Shown piece after piece: positions 52,122 through 59,714 of a stretch of 64,000 nucleotides of DNA. Every line of letters begins with the position of its first letter. Position 1 is the first letter of the stretch. The DNA lies in assembly GCA_017938145.1 (NCBI GenBank), contig JAGBCB010000044.1:1-64000 (forward strand), read 5' to 3'. The notes under the pieces are model-generated. The model was not told the DNA's origin and made no database searches. It was given only the letters and a program-made list of their open reading frames with translations. The translations under genes and the position numbers were made by a program. The DNA is from Lachnospiraceae bacterium (GTDB taxonomy: Bacteria; Bacillota; Clostridia; Lachnospirales; Lachnospiraceae).

Positions 52122-52187
52122 CATTTCGCATCAAATTTTCAACATTTGATATCAAAATGCACTTTTCTTTTTTTTCTTTGCTATAAT
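52122..52187 (+). promoter_or_regulatory. Direct repeat and -10 upstream of ABC module 2
   Basis: CATTTCGCATCAAA (52122-52135) is repeated as CATTTGATATCAAA (52143-52156), 21 bp apart. A consensus -10, TATAAT (52182-52187), follows, but the -35 position (GCACTT) is poor. This is the layout expected of a LytTR-activated promoter. Confidence 0.5.
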
Positions 52188-52231
52188 GACACCATGAACA
52201 ATACAGATACAAAAGGGAGGAGAAACAGGGT

Positions 52232-54049
52232 ATGAAAAAGGAGAAAAAGAAAAAGTATTCCAAGGTTGGCAGTCTCATATGGGCAATGAAAAAACTGGCG
52301 CGGCTGGATGCAAGCTTTGTGTTTTTTATTTTTGCGGTTGTTCCGGTTGCCGTAGCTATACCGCTTTTTGCTTCGCTGTTTTCCAAAACAGTGATTGATG
52401 AAATCGGAGCAGGAAAATCTTTTGAAGAACTGGCGGTTACGGTTATGGTGTTTGTCGTGGGACTTTTTCTGCTGACCGTGCTGCAGCAGTTTATCGAGAC
52501 CAAATGCAAGGGCAGAAGATATTATCCGACTACGGTGTATCAGGATGAGATGGACCGGTTTGAGTCATATGAGATGGATTTTGAAGGGTCTGAAAAGCAG
52601 ACATTTAAAGAAATCAGCGGGTATGCCTGGAGCGATGCCAGGCAGGGAAACTGTTCCATGGAATATTTGTGGGAGGATGTATCCGGAGCACTCAAAAATC
52701 TGCTTGGTATTGTGACATTTGCGTCATTTCTTGTGGCATTGAATCCGGTTATTTTTCTTGTAACGGCAGTGACTTCCGCACTGACTTATCTGACCACAAG
52801 CTGGCAGCCAAAGTACTTTGAAAAACATAAAAAAGAATGGGAAAAGGAAGAACGGAAGAAAAATTACCTTCAAGGGCTTTCCGATGATTTTTCCAATGCT
52901 AAGGACATTAAGCTTTATGGCATGGAGGGATGGATTAACAAGATGATGCGTGATTATCAGGCGTATCTTCTGATGTGGAATAAGCGATGCAGTCTCCGGG
53001 GATTTTGGGCATCTGCATTGGCAGGTGTTATGACCTTTGTGCAGAATGGCGTTGTTTATTTCGTGTTAATCGGCATGCTGTTAGACGGAAAAATCAGTGT
53101 CGGTGATTTTGTATTTTTCTTTGGTCTGGCAGGCAGCATTGCAGGATATTTGCAGGGTGTCATTACTGACATTGCAAAGTTAGGCGTGCGTGCGGACAAA
53201 ATTGCGTATTACCGGGATTTCTTCGGCTACGAGAACCACTTTAACCATGGCGAGGGCTGTACACTTCCAAAGGAAGCGGTAAAAATTGAATTAAAGGATG
53301 TGTGGTACAAGTACGAAGGTGCAGAGGACTACACCTTAAAGGGCGTAAATCTTACCATCGGTGCGGGCGAAAGTCTGGCACTGGTTGGTATCAATGGCGC
53401 CGGTAAAACCACACTGGTAAAACTGATTTGTGGTATGTACGTGCCGACCAAGGGAGAAATTCTTGTAAACGGAAGGCCGATTGCAGATTACAACATTGAA
53501 GAATATTATTTGATGATTTCTGCAGTATTCCAGGAAATCAGGGCAGTGGCTTTTACCATATTTGAGTTTGTGGCAAGTTCGGATATGGAACGTAAAAATG
53601 CAAAGGAAGACGCAGTGGCGGCAATGAAAGCTGCCGGTATCTGGGGGAAAATCGAGTCACTTCCAAATGGCATGGACACCCACTTACAAAAGGGAGTTTA
53701 TGAAGACGGTGTAGACTTGTCCGGCGGCGAGCTGCAGAAGCTGGTACTGGCACGGGCCATCTATAAGGACGGTTCTATTCTGATACTGGATGAACCGACA
53801 GCGGCCCTGGATCCGATTGCAGAGAATAATCTGTATCTTAAATACCGTGAATTGACGAAAGGAAAAACTTCTGTCTATATTTCCCACCGTTTTGCATCCA
53901 CACGGTTTTGCGACCGCATTGTACTGCTGGGTGATGGCGTGGTGCAGGAGAGCGGAAGCCATGACGAACTGATGGAGCAAAATGGTCAGTATGCATACAT
54001 GTTTGGTGTGCAGAGCAAATATTACAAGGAGGGCGAGGTAAATGCGTAA
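52232..54049 (+). CDS. ABC exporter, fused permease-ATPase (module 2, first subunit)
   Basis: 605 residues, RBS GGGAGGAG. Six membrane segments in residues 20-330; ATPase with Walker A GINGAGKTT, signature DLSGGELQKLVLARA and Walker B ILILDEPTAALDP. It opens KKEKKKKYSKVGSLIWAMKK, parallel to KKEKKEKPKYSMVQNLVFIM in module 1, and ends YYKEGEVNA. The second subunit starts within its last codons. Probably half of a heterodimeric exporter with unknown cargo. Confidence 0.9.
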   Translation: MKKEKKKKYSKVGSLIWAMKKLARLDASFVFFIFAVVPVAVAIPLFASLFSKTVIDEIGAGKSFEELAVTVMVFVVGLFLLTVLQQFIETKCKGRRYYPTTVYQDEMDRFESYEMDFEGSEKQTFKEISGYAWSDARQGNCSMEYLWEDVSGALKNLLGIVTFASFLVALNPVIFLVTAVTSALTYLTTSWQPKYFEKHKKEWEKEERKKNYLQGLSDDFSNAKDIKLYGMEGWINKMMRDYQAYLLMWNKRCSLRGFWASALAGVMTFVQNGVVYFVLIGMLLDGKISVGDFVFFFGLAGSIAGYLQGVITDIAKLGVRADKIAYYRDFFGYENHFNHGEGCTLPKEAVKIELKDVWYKYEGAEDYTLKGVNLTIGAGESLALVGINGAGKTTLVKLICGMYVPTKGEILVNGRPIADYNIEEYYLMISAVFQEIRAVAFTIFEFVASSDMERKNAKEDAVAAMKAAGIWGKIESLPNGMDTHLQKGVYEDGVDLSGGELQKLVLARAIYKDGSILILDEPTAALDPIAENNLYLKYRELTKGKTSVYISHRFASTRFCDRIVLLGDGVVQESGSHDELMEQNGQYAYMFGVQSKYYKEGEVNA

Positions 54050-55847
54050 ATTCAGTACGACAAGAAAAGCACTGCGTGTTTACGCAGCATATAATCCGAA
54101 CTATTTTCCGCTGCTTTTATTGCAGACGATATTCAAGAATTTGTCTCCATATTTCAATCTTTGGATGTCGGCAGAAATTGTAACACTATTGTATGAAGCA
54201 AGTGACCGGGCGGAAATTTATAAGATGGTGCTTGTGACAATTTTGGGCAACCTGCTTATCCACATCATTGGTGCGGCACTGACCAAAAGTGTAAATACCC
54301 AGCTGGAAATTTTAAATAATAACGAAGCGGCTGCCTTTAACCACAAAACGCTGTCCTTGGATTATGACAAGCTGGAAAATCCGGAAATCCGTCAGCACAG
54401 ACGTAACATTAAGGAAAATGCGTATATCAATTACTATGGTGTTGTAAGTATGCGCTTAGCTGTAGAATGGCTTTTTGATTGTACCATCAATCTGGTGTTC
54501 GCCTTAGTGCTTTTTGCGGAAATGGTGACACTGATTGGTGCTGCCGGCTTTCAATGGCCGGGTGTGGTTTTATTGGTGTTGTTGGTTGCCATGGTGGCAT
54601 TCAATATCTATTTTCAGTCCGTACATTCAGGGAAAACGTCCGTTGCCTGGAATGAAGTCGGAAAACTGATGTTAGAGGAAAACCGCTTAGGCAGAGGGTA
54701 CAGCAGAAGCGGTATGGATAACCGCATTTACCGTCAGCAGCTACTTATGGATAAGCTGAACAAAAAGATGGAAAAACGTCATCGGGAGGTATTTTCCAAG
54801 GTTCATGCGCTTAGCTTTCAGTATTCGGTGCCGGTGGTATTCTTTCAGCGTATGTCAGAGCTGGTATCGTATCTGATTATCTGCTTTTACTGTGTGCTTG
54901 GGGCATTCCCGATTGGCGGTGTCATTAAGTATGTGGGGTATCTTTCGAAGGTTACCTCCAGTGTGGGAAATTTGTTCTACTGTTTCGGTGAAATGGTTGC
55001 AAATGAAAAATTCCTTAAGGTGTATTTGGACTATTTTGATATTAAGAATGATATGTATCAGGGAAGCCTCGCTGTAGAAAAGCGGAGCGATAAGCAGTAT
55101 GATGTGGAATTTAAGAACGTAAGCTTTCAGTATCCGGGAACCGAGCAGTTTGCCCTGAAAAATATCAACCTGAATCTGAAGGTGGGTGAACGCCTTGCGG
55201 TGGTCGGAATGAACGGTAGCGGAAAAACAACCTTTATCAAGCTGTTATGCCGTTTGTATGACCCGACGGAGGGTGAGATTAAGATGAATGATTTTAACAT
55301 CCGCAAGTACGATTACCGCCAGTATCTGGATATCTTTTCGGTTGTATTTCAGGATTATCATTTGCTTGCCATGCCCCTTGGCAATAATGTGGCATCCGCA
55401 GAAAACTGGGATACAGAAAAAGCAGAACGCTTGCTGGAAGAAGTAGGATTTGGAGCACGGTATGCCGAAATGCCAAAGAAACTGGAAACGCCGCTTTATA
55501 AAAACTTTGATGAAGACGGTGTCAATATTTCCGGTGGTGAAGCACAGAAGATTGCTCTGGCAAGAGCCCTTTACAAAGATGCTCCGTTTATCGTTCTGGA
55601 TGAGCCTACAGCGGCACTGGACCCGATTGCGGAAGCAGAAATTTATGCAAAATTTGATGAAATTGTAGGGGATAAAACGGCGATTTATATCAGCCATCGT
55701 CTGTCTTCCTGCCGCTTCTGTGATAAGATTGCGGTATTTGACAAGGGTGAAATTGTACAGGTTGGAACCCACGAAGAACTGTTACAGAATGAAAAGGGTA
55801 AGTACTATGAACTTTGGACTGCCCAGGCACAGTATTATACCACATAG
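54042..55847 (+). CDS. ABC exporter, fused permease-ATPase (module 2, second subunit)
   Basis: 601 residues, overlapping its partner by 8 bp. Six membrane segments then an ATPase with GMNGSGKTT, ISGGEAQKIALARAL and PFIVLDEPTAALDP. The linker MYQGSLAVEKRSDKQYDVEF is nearly the same as MYQGSLTTEKRSDRNYEVEF in module 1, strong evidence that the two cassettes share an ancestor. Last gene of the module; a promoter for the next transcript begins about 40 bp after its stop. Confidence 0.9.
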   Translation: MRKFSTTRKALRVYAAYNPNYFPLLLLQTIFKNLSPYFNLWMSAEIVTLLYEASDRAEIYKMVLVTILGNLLIHIIGAALTKSVNTQLEILNNNEAAAFNHKTLSLDYDKLENPEIRQHRRNIKENAYINYYGVVSMRLAVEWLFDCTINLVFALVLFAEMVTLIGAAGFQWPGVVLLVLLVAMVAFNIYFQSVHSGKTSVAWNEVGKLMLEENRLGRGYSRSGMDNRIYRQQLLMDKLNKKMEKRHREVFSKVHALSFQYSVPVVFFQRMSELVSYLIICFYCVLGAFPIGGVIKYVGYLSKVTSSVGNLFYCFGEMVANEKFLKVYLDYFDIKNDMYQGSLAVEKRSDKQYDVEFKNVSFQYPGTEQFALKNINLNLKVGERLAVVGMNGSGKTTFIKLLCRLYDPTEGEIKMNDFNIRKYDYRQYLDIFSVVFQDYHLLAMPLGNNVASAENWDTEKAERLLEEVGFGARYAEMPKKLETPLYKNFDEDGVNISGGEAQKIALARALYKDAPFIVLDEPTAALDPIAEAEIYAKFDEIVGDKTAIYISHRLSSCRFCDKIAVFDKGEIVQVGTHEELLQNEKGKYYELWTAQAQYYTT

Positions 55848-55887
55848 TTATGTGTTGTATGAACTATATAATTTGCTAGAAAAACTA

Positions 55888-55916
55888 TTGATATTTTATT
55901 CTAAATCGCTTATACT
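55888..55916 (+). promoter_or_regulatory. Promoter of the candidate structured RNA
   Basis: TTGATA (55888-55893) and TATACT (55911-55916) with a 17-bp spacer. Transcription would start near 55923, with no open reading frame following before a terminator 190 bases on. Confidence 0.75.
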
Positions 55917-55973
55917 ATTATTAGAAGAGCGTGCTCTTTCCGGTGGACTAACACCTTAATCTGAATTTTTAAT

Positions 55974-56061
55974 GGACGTAAGCGCCAGTGGTTGACAGGC
56001 AACCCAAAAACCTGTTTCGTAACGGACGTAAGCGCCGAAGGTTGAGCAGACAACCCAAAAA
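55974..56061 (+). repeat. Two tandem copies of a 37-38-nt RNA module
   Basis: Copy 1 (55974-56010) and copy 2 (56024-56061) share GGACGTAAGCGCC, the stem GGTTG...CAACC and CAAAAA, with a 50-nt period. The differences fall in the 3-nt linker and the hairpin loop (ACAGG against AGCAGA), that is, in expected single-stranded positions. Confidence 0.8.
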
Positions 56062-56070
56062 TTAGTCATT

Positions 56071-56112
56071 AAAAGGGAGTGAGCGTTACTGCGGTAGCGT
56101 CTCTCCCTTTTT
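56071..56112 (+). terminator. Intrinsic terminator of the candidate RNA
   Basis: GGGAG (56075-56079) pairs with CTCCC and CGTTAC pairs with GTAGCG around a TGCG loop; T5 follows at 56108-56112. Confidence 0.85.
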
Positions 56113-56179
56113 AAATTCATGTGTTCTGATAATTCAGTAAAAAATCCCCAAGCAAATTATATGAAATGAGGTACAAAGG

Positions 56180-56827
56180 ATGGAGTATACCCTGAAACAA
56201 GCGGTAAGTGTAGCAATTAAGTGTGGAAGAGAATATAAGAGAAAACTGGCAAATACGAAATTATTAGTTATATATCGTAATAGGGAAAATAGCGAGATTG
56301 AGTCAATTGAAATAGTATTCCGACCATCAAATTTTCAGCATTTGACGGGATTGCAGTTACTGGATAAACAAGGGAAACAAAAACAGAATTGTGCAGTAGA
56401 GTTTTATCATAAATGTACCGGAAATAATTTGAATATTGCAGAAGTACGGTTTAAAGATGACGGAACAACTCCCCTGAAATTGGATGCCCTTCCAAGTCTT
56501 ATGGATTTGACGAATATAACAAAAATTATTGGTGATTACGATGAATCAAAGAAGTGGATGGAAGCGGATGTAATTGTCGGTGGAATAAACTTTTGTCTTG
56601 CGGTATCAGAAGATAAAGATGGAAGTTATTTTCCTCGTTCGGGTTTGCTTGAAGATATTAGAAATATTACGAGAAAATCATCACAAGTCCTGGCAATTTT
56701 TCAGAAGAAATTAAGTGATAAGGAAGTTTATAAGAAGATATGTTATGTGGCGAAAGGTTTGAATCTTTCAAATTTGAATTTACCTTCGGATATTTCAGAA
56801 CAAGTAAATGTACCAGAGAAAAAATAA
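56180..56827 (+). CDS. PBECR4-like putative nuclease-domain protein
   Basis: 215 residues, soluble, no signal peptide. The pattern FRPSNFQHLTGLQLL, then an alpha-helix with FYHKCTGNNL, then DALPSLMDLTNITKIIGDY and a strand pair ending GINFCLAVSEDKDGSYFPRS, resembles the PBECR4 family of phage-related RNase/toxin-fold proteins; this assignment is from memory. The conserved-looking His and Lys near FQHLTG and FYHK could be catalytic. The base composition is AT-rich relative to flanking genes, and a stable GC-rich hairpin follows. It may be a remnant of a mobile element. Confidence 0.5.
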   Translation: MEYTLKQAVSVAIKCGREYKRKLANTKLLVIYRNRENSEIESIEIVFRPSNFQHLTGLQLLDKQGKQKQNCAVEFYHKCTGNNLNIAEVRFKDDGTTPLKLDALPSLMDLTNITKIIGDYDESKKWMEADVIVGGINFCLAVSEDKDGSYFPRSGLLEDIRNITRKSSQVLAIFQKKLSDKEVYKKICYVAKGLNLSNLNLPSDISEQVNVPEKK

Positions 56828-56836
56828 AGAAAACAT

Positions 56837-56870
56837 CACCCGCCGGAGGGGACGAACCGCCCGGCGGGTG
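56837..56870. terminator. GC-rich hairpin after the PBECR4-like gene
   Basis: CACCCGCCG (56837-56845) and CGGCGGGTG (56862-56870) form a perfect 9-bp stem; TTGTTG follows. It is a probable terminator, and much more GC-rich than its surroundings. Confidence 0.65.
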
Positions 56871-56934
56871 TTGTTGTGTAACAGGAGAGTTTCCTGTCGC
56901 ACCCTTTATGAGAAAAACAAAAAAGGAAGCAAAT

Positions 56935-57531
56935 TTATTCAAAATATTCCGGCATGACAGAACCGATGAAATCCTTTACCTGTGCGGTTTTATGTATTCT
57001 TAATTTGGTTGTCGCAATTACCTTGTCTACAAAACAGCCTTTGCCGATGATAACATCCTTGCCGGTAATTTTCTGCACGGAATAATCCTCAATCACTAAA
57101 GTGTTAGCTTCAATTTCACGGATGCGGGCGTTCTTTTCGTCCTGAAGGTCTCTGCCGGAGAAGAAAGAGCGGACTCTGGCAAACGGTCGTGGAGATTCTT
57201 TTTTACTGTTGTGAAGCAGGGTGGCGTGGTCTGCTTTTAACATGGATGTATTTACGACACCGTCGGAATATAATTCGCCGGACACCATGATGGCACCTGC
57301 TTTTAAAACGCCTTCACAGTTGCAGGTTCCGGTTTCCAGAAGCCCGTCTACCTTTGTTACACCTTCTAAGGTGAGTGTTTCTGCCGAAAGGGTTGTAAAT
57401 TTCATAACTCCTTCGCCACTGACCTGATTTGCTTTGATTGGTCCTTTTGCTGTAAAGATGCCCTCTACATGTATTCTGTCATAGGTACCTCCATTGACAC
57501 TTCCGATTCCTTCACAACGATACTCTCCCAT
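56935..57531 (-). CDS. Bactofilin-like polymer-forming protein
   Basis: 198 residues, leftward, from ATG 57531 with AAAGGG upstream. The N-terminal 115 residues are a run of short Gly-rich beta strands (GEYRCEGIGSVNGGTYDRIH, VEGIFTAKGPIKA, GTCNCEGVLKAGAIMVSG), the ladder pattern of bactofilin beta-helices. A charged linker (KKESPRPFARVRSFF) follows, then a second short beta block (NTLVIEDYSVQKITGKDVII). Bactofilins assemble without nucleotide into filaments that organise envelope processes. The interruption between two beta blocks is unusual for the small bactofilins. Confidence 0.7.
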   Translation of the reverse strand: MGEYRCEGIGSVNGGTYDRIHVEGIFTAKGPIKANQVSGEGVMKFTTLSAETLTLEGVTKVDGLLETGTCNCEGVLKAGAIMVSGELYSDGVVNTSMLKADHATLLHNSKKESPRPFARVRSFFSGRDLQDEKNARIREIEANTLVIEDYSVQKITGKDVIIGKGCFVDKVIATTKLRIHKTAQVKDFIGSVMPEYFE

Positions 57532-57620
57532 GATTTTATCCCTTTCTGAATGTATAATTTTGTTCCATGTCTCAAGTATAGCATAAAGAAAAATAAGAAT
57601 CATAAAAGGCAAATTAGAAA

Positions 57621-57649
57621 TTGATTAGAAATGGGAAAACTGGTATACT
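57621..57649 (+). promoter_or_regulatory. dtd promoter
   Basis: TTGATT (57621-57626) and TATACT (57644-57649), 17-bp spacer, 21 bp before the dtd start. Confidence 0.7.
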
Positions 57650-57670
57650 GGAACAAAAGGAGGCAGAAAA

Positions 57671-58108
57671 ATGAAATTCGTAGTACAAAGAGTAAATTAT
57701 GCCAGCGTAACCGTGGATGGCAATGTAATAGGAGCAATAAAAAAAGGTTTTTTGGTGTTTATTGGGGTTTCAAATGAGGATACCAAAGAAATTGCGGATA
57801 AATATATTAAAAAACTGTTGGGACTGCGTATTTTCCAGGATGAAAACGGCAAGACCAATCTTTCCTTAAAGGATGTAAACGGCGAACTTTTACTGGTTTC
57901 CCAATTCACTTTGTATGCGGATTGCAGCCACGGCAATCGTCCATCCTTTATTAACGCAGGTAAGCCGGAGCTGGCAAATGAACTTTATGAGTATATTATT
58001 GCGGAGTGCAAAAAGCAGGTGGAAGTGGTGGAAACCGGAGAATTCGGAGCAGATATGAAGGTGGCGTTGGAGAACGACGGGCCGTTTACTATTGTGCTGG
58101 AGTTGTAA
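57671..58108 (+). CDS. dtd: D-aminoacyl-tRNA deacylase
   Basis: 145 residues, full length, RBS AGGAGG. Dtd hydrolyses D-amino acids (and glycine on tRNA-Ala) from mischarged tRNAs. The signature [20 protein letters not shown] is present, and the cross-subunit GP motif sits in [12 protein letters not shown] at the C-terminus. It is a homodimer in the cytosol. Transcribed alone from a good promoter and closed by a hairpin shared with the opposing regulator gene. Confidence 0.97.
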   Translation: MKFVVQRVNYASVTVDGNVIGAIKKGFLVFIGVSNEDTKEIADKYIKKLLGLRIFQDENGKTNLSLKDVNGELLLVSQFTLYADCSHGNRPSFINAGKPELANELYEYIIAECKKQVEVVETGEFGADMKVALENDGPFTIVLEL

Positions 58109-58137
58109 TGGATATATCAATAGTATAAGATTAATTG

Positions 58138-58179
58138 AAATAAGCGATATCAGGATTTTTCTGGTATCGCTTATTTTTA
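58138..58179. terminator. Bidirectional terminator between dtd and the XRE gene
   Basis: AATAAGCGATA and TATCGCTTATT pair around a loop with extra CAG/CTG pairing; A residues precede and T residues follow, fitting both directions. Confidence 0.8.
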
Positions 58180-58184
58180 TGAAT

Positions 58185-58499
58185 TTATTTTGTTTCTTGA
58201 GAAGTTGTCAGTTGCTTATTTAACGTTATTAAATCATCAACCAATTGTTGAAGGTGCATAGTTTGTTCCAAGGTCAAGTAAGTGGTTTCGATATATACTT
58301 TTCCTTCATTCATTTCCAGGAGATAATCGGTGTTGCAATGAAAGTAATTTGCAATATGTTTCAGCATGTCGACGGAGGGAAGAATATTATTATTTTCCCA
58401 ATTGCTGACCGTCTGTTTTGTAACACCTAACCGTTCGGCTAATTGGACCTGACTTAAATTTTTAGCCATACGCAGGTCTCTGATTTGTTCGCCTAACAT
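58185..58499 (-). CDS. XRE-family transcriptional regulator
   Basis: 104 residues, leftward, RBS AGGAGG. The HTH is GEQIRDLRMAKNLSQVQLAE followed by RLGVTKQTVSNWENNN (residues 3-38), a Cro/C1-type domain. The C-terminal 45 residues are helical (TLEQTMHLQQLVDDLITLN) and probably dimerise. It is divergent from the Tad operon across a 150-bp region rich in short AT palindromes, so control of itself and of the pilus genes is plausible. Confidence 0.9.
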   Translation of the reverse strand: MLGEQIRDLRMAKNLSQVQLAERLGVTKQTVSNWENNNILPSVDMLKHIANYFHCNTDYLLEMNEGKVYIETTYLTLEQTMHLQQLVDDLITLNKQLTTSQETK

Positions 58500-58651
58500 A
58501 GCAAATCCTCCTGAAAATTAAGATATTATAATAATCATTATAAGTGTATAACCGAAAAGTCCATTTACAAAATACTAAAGTATTGTTATAATTGACAGTA
58601 TAGTATGATATACACTAATGGAAAAAATACATGAAGATGGAGGTTGGGATT
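58500..58651. promoter_or_regulatory. Divergent control region between the XRE regulator and tad genes
   Basis: TTGACA (58592-58597) and TATGAT (58604-58609) are visible rightward but not at ideal spacing; TTGTTA (58583-58588) is 15 bp from the same -10. Short dyads such as GTATA-N6-TATAC lie here. On the other strand TATAAT-like sequences precede the XRE gene. Individual promoters cannot be fixed. Confidence 0.4.
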
Positions 58652-59689
58652 GTGAAACTATTATTATTTAGTGCTGATGTGTATTTTTTGAAGGTATTCT
58701 CTGAATATCTTTCTAGAGAAAAACTGGAGTATGATTTATTTTCTTATTCAGAAGAAGAGGTAGCAGAACAGGCTGTAAAGACACAAAATTTTGATTTGAT
58801 ATTATGTGAGCAGGGGTATTTGAAACGGTTTGAAGAAGAGAAAATTTATGTAACCTTAGGTATGCATACTATTTATCCAGGCGATGGACAGAAGGGCTGC
58901 TTAAATATTTATCAGCGGGCATCTCAGGTGAAGGAAGAGTTAGAGTATATGGTTCAAGTACTGGCGGGAAAGACTCTGGTAGATGGACAGAATGCAACAA
59001 CGCTGGTGTCGTTCTTTTCGACGGAAGGTGGTTCCGGTAAAACAACGTTGGCGTATCTTACGGCGGCAGAATGTGCAAAGACAAAGAGAACATTATATAT
59101 GAATTTGGAACCGCTTGCAGTAACAGACTGCCTATATACGGCCGATGAGGAAAAGCGGATGGAGGATATTCTTCTTTCATTTGATGAAAAGAGAGAAGAA
59201 ACAACAGCTGTGCTTTTGAATGCAATTGATAAAACAGCAGAGGGTGTTTATGTCCTTCCGACGTTAGGTAATATTGGTGATTATCTGGAGCTTTCTTCTA
59301 CGGTAGTATTGCAGATGTTACATGCTGTAAGTTTCATGAGTGGTGTTGAAAATATTATTTTAGATTTGCCAGGCACCTTTTCTGATTTTACAGAAACAAT
59401 TTTGTCTGAAAGCAAGAAAATTGTCTGGGTATACAATGATGGTAGAAATGGAAAGAGAAAAATGGAGAAAGTACAGAATGACCCATATTTAAAATCCAGA
59501 GGAATTCTATCAAAAAGCATCTTCGTTTTAAACCGTTGTGAAAATCAGAGTGCAGGAGAGGAATATCAGGCGGCATTCCCAGTATCCAGATCTTTGAATA
59601 CCGCAGGACGGATTTCGAAAATCCTGGAGATAAATGAAGCCTTTGAAAAGGGCTGTCGGAATATTGCTGGAAAAACCGGATTATTGTAA
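58652..59689 (+). CDS. tadZ: TadZ/CpaE-like pilus assembly ATPase
   Basis: 345 residues from GTG 58652 with GGAGG 8 bp upstream; the ATG at 58631 lies before that site. Residues 1-115 are a degenerate receiver-like domain (LLLFSADVYFLKVFSEYL) without the phosphoacceptor Asp. A MinD-type ATPase follows with FSTEGGSGKTTLAYLTA, where the usual first Lys of the deviant Walker motif is Glu, and NIILDLPGTFSDFTE as Walker B. TadZ proteins place the Tad secretion machine at the pole. First gene of the Tad operon. Confidence 0.8.
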   Translation: MKLLLFSADVYFLKVFSEYLSREKLEYDLFSYSEEEVAEQAVKTQNFDLILCEQGYLKRFEEEKIYVTLGMHTIYPGDGQKGCLNIYQRASQVKEELEYMVQVLAGKTLVDGQNATTLVSFFSTEGGSGKTTLAYLTAAECAKTKRTLYMNLEPLAVTDCLYTADEEKRMEDILLSFDEKREETTAVLLNAIDKTAEGVYVLPTLGNIGDYLELSSTVVLQMLHAVSFMSGVENIILDLPGTFSDFTETILSESKKIVWVYNDGRNGKRKMEKVQNDPYLKSRGILSKSIFVLNRCENQSAGEEYQAAFPVSRSLNTAGRISKILEINEAFEKGCRNIAGKTGLL

Positions 59690-59714
59690 CAGCACACATA
59701 AGGAGAAAAGGGAT

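Larger units (their letters stand above)
55923..56112 (+). ncRNA. Candidate stand-alone structured RNA with two tandem modules
   Basis: About 190 nt between a good promoter and an intrinsic terminator. 5' hairpins: AAGAGC/GCTCTT (55925-55938), then GGTG/CACC. The core has two copies of GGACGTAAGCGCC (55974-55986 and 56024-56036), each followed after 3 nt by a hairpin GGTTG/CAACC and CAAAAA. In copy 1 the hairpin loop ACAGG (55995-55999) can pair with CCTGT (56011-56015), a pseudoknot. TTTTAATG (about 55967-55974) can pair with CATTAAAA (about 56067-56074) to enclose both copies. No frame of useful length or ribosome binding site is present. I cannot name the class. The raiA RNA of Firmicutes is one possibility, from memory only; a tandem riboswitch is less likely because no gene is fused to it. 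Confidence 0.7.

Noticed and set aside
55923-56112. 6S RNA, tmRNA, SRP RNA or RNase P RNA
   Set aside because: The 5' and 3' ends are not complementary as in 6S, and none of the signature sequences of the other RNAs is present.
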